The notes below the pieces were generated by a model. It saw only the letters and a list, made by a program, of their open reading frames with translations. It did not search any database and was not told where the DNA came from. 64,000 bases of DNA. Origin: Prochlorococcus sp. AG-388-E21. Its GTDB lineage: Bacteria > Cyanobacteriota > Cyanobacteriia > PCC-6307 > Cyanobiaceae. The stretch's first letter is position 1; every line of letters begins with the position of its first letter. Positions 60,135-64,000 of this stretch are shown in pieces. The stretch covers positions 310,001 to 374,000 of the forward strand of contig QCGO01000001.1 of the NCBI GenBank assembly GCA_003279855.1, written 5' to 3'. The position numbers were made by a program, and so were the translations under genes.

Positions 60135-60853
60135 ATTGATTTTTCAATCAAATTAGATATTTGTTTGATTGTATTTCTTTTAAAATCATCGTCAGCCCAA
60201 TCACCTAAAAAATTTTCTCTTAGTCCTGCGCTAGCAATAATAGTATGAGTTCCCTTAAGCTTTATTCCTTTGGAGTTATCTTCTTTTCTTGCTCTAAGAC
60301 AAGAAAGTAATTTATCTGTTTGATCTAATTCATCTGAGTTAAATTTTATTAGAAAATTATTTTTTTGATTATAAGTTTTTTTGATTATTCCAAATGTTCT
60401 TTCTGGGCTTGGGCTGAATTCACTATTGAATTCTAGTTTTTGAGAAATCTTTTTTAAAAATGGTATAGATCTGTTAGCACTAAAGTTATTAAAACTTATT
60501 GATATGAATTTCTCGCAATTCCTACCTCCATCTGGAGAAATTAAGTGAAGTTTACAACCAAGGCTATGTCCAATTCTTATTGAAGGAATTGATGTTCCTA
60601 TTCTTTTTGATAAGGATCTTTGACAACTTTTAAAATCTTTCCATGCTCTAATCGCCAATTCTTGATGATCAAACTGAGGCGTGTATTTGTATGCATGTAC
60701 TGCATAGTTTTTATCTATTAAGCTTTTTATAAATCTTTTGTAAGTTAAATCTGGTTTAGATGCTAAATAACTACCTCCAATAAATTCTATAATCTTTTTT
60801 GGATTTGAAGGCCAATAACAGTAATTATTAAATTGATATTTTGTAAAAGTCAT
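60131..60853 (-). CDS. DUF1350 family alpha/beta hydrolase-like protein
   Basis: A 240-residue cyanobacterial/plastid protein of the DUF1350 group. It has an alpha/beta-hydrolase feel: a strand [14 protein letters not shown], then [15 protein letters not shown] with the GHSLG nucleophile elbow, and a C-terminal [16 protein letters not shown]. The function is unknown. It is convergent with acs (4-base overlap of the stop ends) and divergent from the exonuclease gene by 135 bases. Confidence 0.75.
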   Translation of the reverse strand: MTFTKYQFNNYCYWPSNPKKIIEFIGGSYLASKPDLTYKRFIKSLIDKNYAVHAYKYTPQFDHQELAIRAWKDFKSCQRSLSKRIGTSIPSIRIGHSLGCKLHLISPDGGRNCEKFISISFNNFSANRSIPFLKKISQKLEFNSEFSPSPERTFGIIKKTYNQKNNFLIKFNSDELDQTDKLLSCLRARKEDNSKGIKLKGTHTIIASAGLRENFLGDWADDDFKRNTIKQISNLIEKSI

Positions 60854-60988
60854 TTAATATTCTTTATTTAAAACCTCTTAGGTTAATTTCTAACACGATT
60901 TAATTTCTTACTTTAATTGTTTAATTAATATTAATTTAAAAGAAAAAAATATTAAATGCGCCAGAATATATTAGATGTTTTTTGATAA

Positions 60989-61801
60989 TTGGAAGTACCA
61001 AACAAAAAAAAATTAAATCAATTGGATTTTCTTAATAATGAAATTAAAAATAATGATAATGAGAAACCCAATTTTTTAAATAAATCAACCTCAAGCACCA
61101 AAATTAATAATCAAATTCAAACAATAGAAAACATTTTAATTCTTGATACTGAGACAACTGGCTTAGATGAAAATAAAGATGAAATTATTGAGGTAGGTTG
61201 CATTTTATTTAATGTAAATTCTAAATCTGTCCTTTCGCAGGTTTCGTTCTTATTCCCAGTTAGTTCAAATGAAGCTGAACATGTTAATGGGATATCTGCA
61301 GAAGTTACCAATATTAAACAACCTTGGGAGGACGGCTTGAATTTCTTTTTAAAACTTGTGGATTGTTCAGATTTAATAGTTGCTCATAATGTTGAATTTG
61401 ACAAAAAATGGTTTGGAAAGGGTAGATTGCCCAAGCTCGAAAAAAAATGGATTTGTAGTTTAGAGGATATTAATTGGTCCTTTCAAAAAAACTTAAAAAA
61501 TAGACCATCAGTTACTGATCTTGCGCTTTCTTTTTCAATACCAGTTTGGAGCTTACATCGAGCCTTATCAGATTGCTTCTATATTTCGGAGGTTTTCAAA
61601 AAATGTGAAAATTTAGAAGAACTTCTTATTAAAGCTACTGAACCAAGATTTTTATATAAAGCATTGGTGAGTTATGACGACAGATCATTAGCTAAGAAGG
61701 CTGGATTCCTCTGGAATAATCCTAAGCAAGGTGCTTGGGCTAAAAAATTAACAGTCGAAGAAGCAAATAGTCTTGATTTTAAAGTGCAGATATTGGATTA
61801 A
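60989..61801 (+). CDS. DnaQ/epsilon-type 3'-5' exonuclease
   Basis: A 270-residue DEDDh exonuclease: D53 and E55 in LDTETTGL, the second motif HNVEFDKKW and the third HRALSDC. The N-terminal 45 residues are Asn/Lys-rich linker. The C-terminal 55 residues (LYKALVSYDDRSLAKKAGFLWN) form a small extra domain like that seen after some DnaQ-type exonucleases such as ExoX. It could act in repair or as a proofreading-type nuclease; it is not a full polymerase III epsilon by length alone. The start is TTG. Confidence 0.83.
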   Translation: MEVPNKKKLNQLDFLNNEIKNNDNEKPNFLNKSTSSTKINNQIQTIENILILDTETTGLDENKDEIIEVGCILFNVNSKSVLSQVSFLFPVSSNEAEHVNGISAEVTNIKQPWEDGLNFFLKLVDCSDLIVAHNVEFDKKWFGKGRLPKLEKKWICSLEDINWSFQKNLKNRPSVTDLALSFSIPVWSLHRALSDCFYISEVFKKCENLEELLIKATEPRFLYKALVSYDDRSLAKKAGFLWNNPKQGAWAKKLTVEEANSLDFKVQILD

Positions 61802-61830
61802 TAGTTCAGATTTTTAAATTTGAAAAATTT

Positions 61831-62256
61831 TTAGTGCATTTTACAGGGCATCCATTGTTCACCCATTTTATGCGCGCCGATACATCCATATTCTGATGCG
61901 GCTTTTTCGGCATCCTCTTTTGTTTTAAAAAGGCCAGGCATCAGAGTCTCTTTTTTGATTATTGAAGTCTTTTCATTAGGAATGTGAATCTCATGACTAT
62001 GTGATTTAGGAGAATATTCCCATAGTCCCATAGTTGTAATTCCAGCAGAAATTATTCCCATGCCAACTATTGATAAATTTACTATTCCCATAGCAACAGC
62101 ACCAAAAGAAAAAACACCCATTGGCACTACTCCAATACTTATAACACCCATTGGGACTATTCCAATAGAAACGATACCTAAGGGAGCAATACCGAAGGCA
62201 AATTTTTTTGGTTTTGTTCCACAATGCTGACTCTCTTTATTATTAGTTATTCCCAA
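61831..62256 (-). CDS. Glycine pentapeptide-repeat protein with DUF3721-like C-terminus
   Basis: A 141-residue protein I do not recognise as a whole. Residues 22-81 are twelve consecutive five-residue units of the form G-[IVA]-x-x-[hydrophobic], alternating PM-ended and SI-ended types, which should form a repeated beta structure rather than a usual membrane helix. Then comes a His-rich linker (SHSHEIHIP, 85-93) and a C-terminal segment with CIGAHKMGEQWMPCKMH that fits the short DUF3721 motif with its WMPC. The start is TTG; the gene is flanked by the exonuclease and hisS genes on the opposite strand. Confidence 0.65.
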   Translation of the reverse strand: MGITNNKESQHCGTKPKKFAFGIAPLGIVSIGIVPMGVISIGVVPMGVFSFGAVAMGIVNLSIVGMGIISAGITTMGLWEYSPKSHSHEIHIPNEKTSIIKKETLMPGLFKTKEDAEKAASEYGCIGAHKMGEQWMPCKMH

Positions 62257-62353
62257 TATTTTGTATGAATGTTAGATTAAATTATGACATAAAGAATTTC
62301 AGCAAAATTTAATTTCTATTAAAATTAAAAATTTTGAATTATTAATTAGAACT

Positions 62354-63640
62354 TTGAATAACTTTAAAAATCTTAGAGGAACAGTAGATCTTTTACCTGA
62401 TCAATTAATAAAGTGGCAAAATGTTGAAAAAATAATAAAAGAGCAACTTTTTAGGGCTTCTGTAAAGGAAATCAGGACTCCAATAATGGAAATGACTGAA
62501 TTATTTATGAGAGGGATTGGAGAAGGCACCGATGTCGTTAGCAAAGAAATGTATACATTTTTGGATAGGGGTGAAAGGTCATGCACCTTAAGGCCTGAGG
62601 GTACTGCCTCAGTTGTAAGAGCTTTAATACAAAATGGAATCTCAAGTAAACCTTCTCAGAAACTTTGGTACATGGGACCAATGTTTAGATATGAGAGACC
62701 TCAAGCTGGTAGGCAAAGGCAGTTTCATCAGTTAGGTGTTGAATTTGTAGGTTACGAATCTGTAAGGAGTGATATCGAAATTATTGCTTTGGCTTGGGAT
62801 ATTTTGGAGAAATTAGGAATAAAAGAACTAAATCTTGAAATTAATACCTTAGGGGATCAAAATGACAGGTCAAATTTTAATAAGGCATTTTTAAAATGGT
62901 TAGAAGTTAATAAAAACTCCTTAGATTTGGATTCTCAAAAGAGAATAGATAAGAATCCTTTAAGAATTTTTGATACCAAGAATGTTCAAACAAAAAAGAT
63001 TCTTGAAGATTCTCCCAAATTATTTGACTTTTTGTCTGAAAAAAGTGTCGAGAGATATTTAACTATCAAAGATAAATTAAAACTTCTTAAAATACCTTTT
63101 ATAGAAAATTTTAATTTAGTAAGAGGTTTGGATTATTACACTCACACTGCATTTGAAATCACTAGTGGATTACTTGGTTCTCAAGCTACAGTATGTGGAG
63201 GTGGAAGATATGATAATTTGATTAGTCAAATGGGAGGGACAGAAACTCCTGCTATTGGATTTGCAATTGGATTGGAAAGACTCATTTTATTATCAGGTAA
63301 AGATCTTGAAGAAAGTAGAGAAACTGATATTTATATTGTGAATAAAGGGCTTAATGCTGAAAAAATGGCGATGGAATTATCTAGAAAGTTAAGAAATTAT
63401 GATTTAAAAACAGAATTGGATCTTAGTGGCGCATCATTTTCAAAGCAATTTAAAAAAGCTAATAAATTAAAATCAAAAAGTATTATTGTAATTGGAGATG
63501 ATGAAGCACTTGAAAATGAATTTATAATTAGGCTTTTCAACCAGGAGAATTTTGAAAATATGGAAGAGACCATATCAGTAGATGATGTTACCAAGTTAGA
63601 TAATTGGCTGGATAAAAATCTTCTTTTAAAAAGGTCTTAA
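62354..63640 (+). CDS. hisS: Histidyl-tRNA synthetase
   Basis: Class II synthetase of 428 residues. It carries motif 1, motif 2 as MFRYERPQAGRQRQFHQLGV, the substrate loop RPEGTASVVRAL, and the His-specific VRGLDYYTHTAFEI near 258; the final 90 residues are the anticodon-binding domain. The start is TTG at 62354, which gives the family's NNFKNLRGTVDLLP N-terminus. It is followed by a small membrane protein gene after 8 bases. Confidence 0.97.
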   Translation: MNNFKNLRGTVDLLPDQLIKWQNVEKIIKEQLFRASVKEIRTPIMEMTELFMRGIGEGTDVVSKEMYTFLDRGERSCTLRPEGTASVVRALIQNGISSKPSQKLWYMGPMFRYERPQAGRQRQFHQLGVEFVGYESVRSDIEIIALAWDILEKLGIKELNLEINTLGDQNDRSNFNKAFLKWLEVNKNSLDLDSQKRIDKNPLRIFDTKNVQTKKILEDSPKLFDFLSEKSVERYLTIKDKLKLLKIPFIENFNLVRGLDYYTHTAFEITSGLLGSQATVCGGGRYDNLISQMGGTETPAIGFAIGLERLILLSGKDLEESRETDIYIVNKGLNAEKMAMELSRKLRNYDLKTELDLSGASFSKQFKKANKLKSKSIIVIGDDEALENEFIIRLFNQENFENMEETISVDDVTKLDNWLDKNLLLKRS

Positions 63641-63648
63641 GTCAAATT

Positions 63649-63915
63649 ATGATAATTATTATTTTTTTAGCAATCCTAATTTCTTTGTATATTTTTTTAA
63701 AAGTTTATAGAGAAAAAAAAGGTTTAAAAAATAAAAAAAATATCTCATTTAATAAAAATAATTTGAATCAATGGATGAATTTGACCAAGAAAGAAAGATA
63801 TAATTTATCAAAAGAAGATTCTTCTTCCTATCTAAATAAAAGAAAAGTTTTATTAGATCAAATAAGGAAAGAATATAAGATTATTTCTGAAGGAGAAGAA
63901 AAATCAGATAGTTAA
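63649..63915 (+). CDS. Small single-pass membrane protein
   Basis: An 88-residue protein I do not recognise. Residues 1-18 form one hydrophobic helix that starts at the N-terminus, and the rest is a basic, helical cytosolic tail with WMNLTKKERYNLSKED and KVLLDQIRKEYK. Its ATG is 8 bases after hisS, so it is probably co-transcribed. The following gene starts 6 bases after its stop. Function is unknown. Confidence 0.6.
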   Translation: MIIIIFLAILISLYIFLKVYREKKGLKNKKNISFNKNNLNQWMNLTKKERYNLSKEDSSSYLNKRKVLLDQIRKEYKIISEGEEKSDS

Positions 63916-63921
63916 AAGATC

Positions 63922-64000
63922 ATGAAAAGTATGTGGACTTCAAGTAAACCTATACATGGATTAAGACATTTTGTTTTAGTAAATAAGATTAAAGAAAAAG
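63922..64000 (+). CDS. Trp-rich small protein (TIGR02450-like), 5' part only
   Basis: An open frame starts with ATG at 63922, or at the ATG three codons later, and runs off the end of the window. The visible residues MWTSSKPIHGLRHFVLVNK resemble the start of the short Trp-rich TIGR02450 family found in cyanobacteria and some proteobacteria, of unknown function. Only 26 codons can be seen, so the assignment is provisional. Confidence 0.5.
   Translation, partial: MKSMWTSSKPIHGLRHFVLVNKIKEK

Noticed and set aside
62006-62224. Cys/Trp/Tyr-rich open frame overlapping the glycine-repeat gene on the same strand
   Set aside because: It is another frame of the same repetitive DNA; its odd composition is explained by the repeat and it has no start or homology support.

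Overview
The window is very AT-rich, densely packed DNA from a picocyanobacterium, most probably a high-light-adapted Prochlorococcus. The evidence is the set of cyanobacterial hallmark genes (ndhL, ndhD, plastocyanin petE, Ycf51/DUF2518, DUF3007, DUF760, DUF4336, DUF1350, cyanobacterial AbrB, menD/menB for phylloquinone, glgA/glgB), the low GC, short intergenic gaps, many TTG starts and weak Shine-Dalgarno signals. Strain identity cannot be fixed by eye. I see no prophage, insertion sequence, CRISPR array or toxin cassette; this looks like ordinary core chromosome, and no gene-free stretch exceeds 300 bases.

Layout. 1-5.3 kb: dnaA, a glutathione S-transferase-like protein divergent from glutathione reductase, and a Na+/Ca2+-exchanger-type antiporter. 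5.3-8.3 kb: pyrC, tRNA-Leu(UAA), ndhL, DUF3007 and trpA, closed by a hairpin terminator shared with the convergent abrB. 8.3-12.2 kb: a regulator-rich stretch (cyAbrB, YciI-like protein, a possible HTH protein, DUF1232, a group 2 sigma factor with three 11-bp tandem repeats upstream), then hisIE and a PTPS/QueD-like gene. 12.2-22.6 kb, minus strand: clpB, petE, an SDR epimerase, hemE, glgB, a CocE-type hydrolase, a small secreted protein, DUF4332 and Ycf51. 22.6-28.9 kb, plus strand: a TamB-like giant protein, proA, folB and a lipase-like hydrolase. 28.9-38.0 kb, minus strand: an M3 oligopeptidase, ndhD, thrB, glk, thrS, trpS and an RGG-like/acidic-repeat protein.

38.2-43.3 kb, plus strand: a DUF697 membrane protein with a ruined P-loop, a three-gene metal ABC transporter whose binding protein carries the manganese-type ligand set, and DUF4336. 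43.3-44.3 kb, minus: DUF760 and signal peptidase I. 44.3-49.8 kb, plus: menD, menB, glgA, murF. 49.9-53.5 kb, minus: glmU, an MnmC/MnmD-like methyltransferase, aroA. 53.6-60.1 kb, plus: comB (no conventional in-frame start codon), a nitrilase-family amidase, an AMIN-amidase, murI, a long-chain prenyl diphosphate synthase and acs. 60.1-64 kb: DUF1350, a DnaQ-type exonuclease, a pentapeptide-like glycine repeat protein with a C-terminal DUF3721-like motif, hisS, a small membrane protein and the start of a Trp-rich small protein.

Functionally the window combines replication initiation, amino-acid biosynthesis (Trp, Pro, Thr, His, aromatic), peptidoglycan supply (glmU, murF, murI, amidase), glycogen synthesis, photosynthetic electron transport, and manganese uptake. 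The observations most worth a second look are the comB start, the glycine pentapeptide protein at 61831-62256, the degenerate GTPase beside the manganese transporter, and two in-place tandem repeats (37.6 kb coding, 10.9 kb intergenic).
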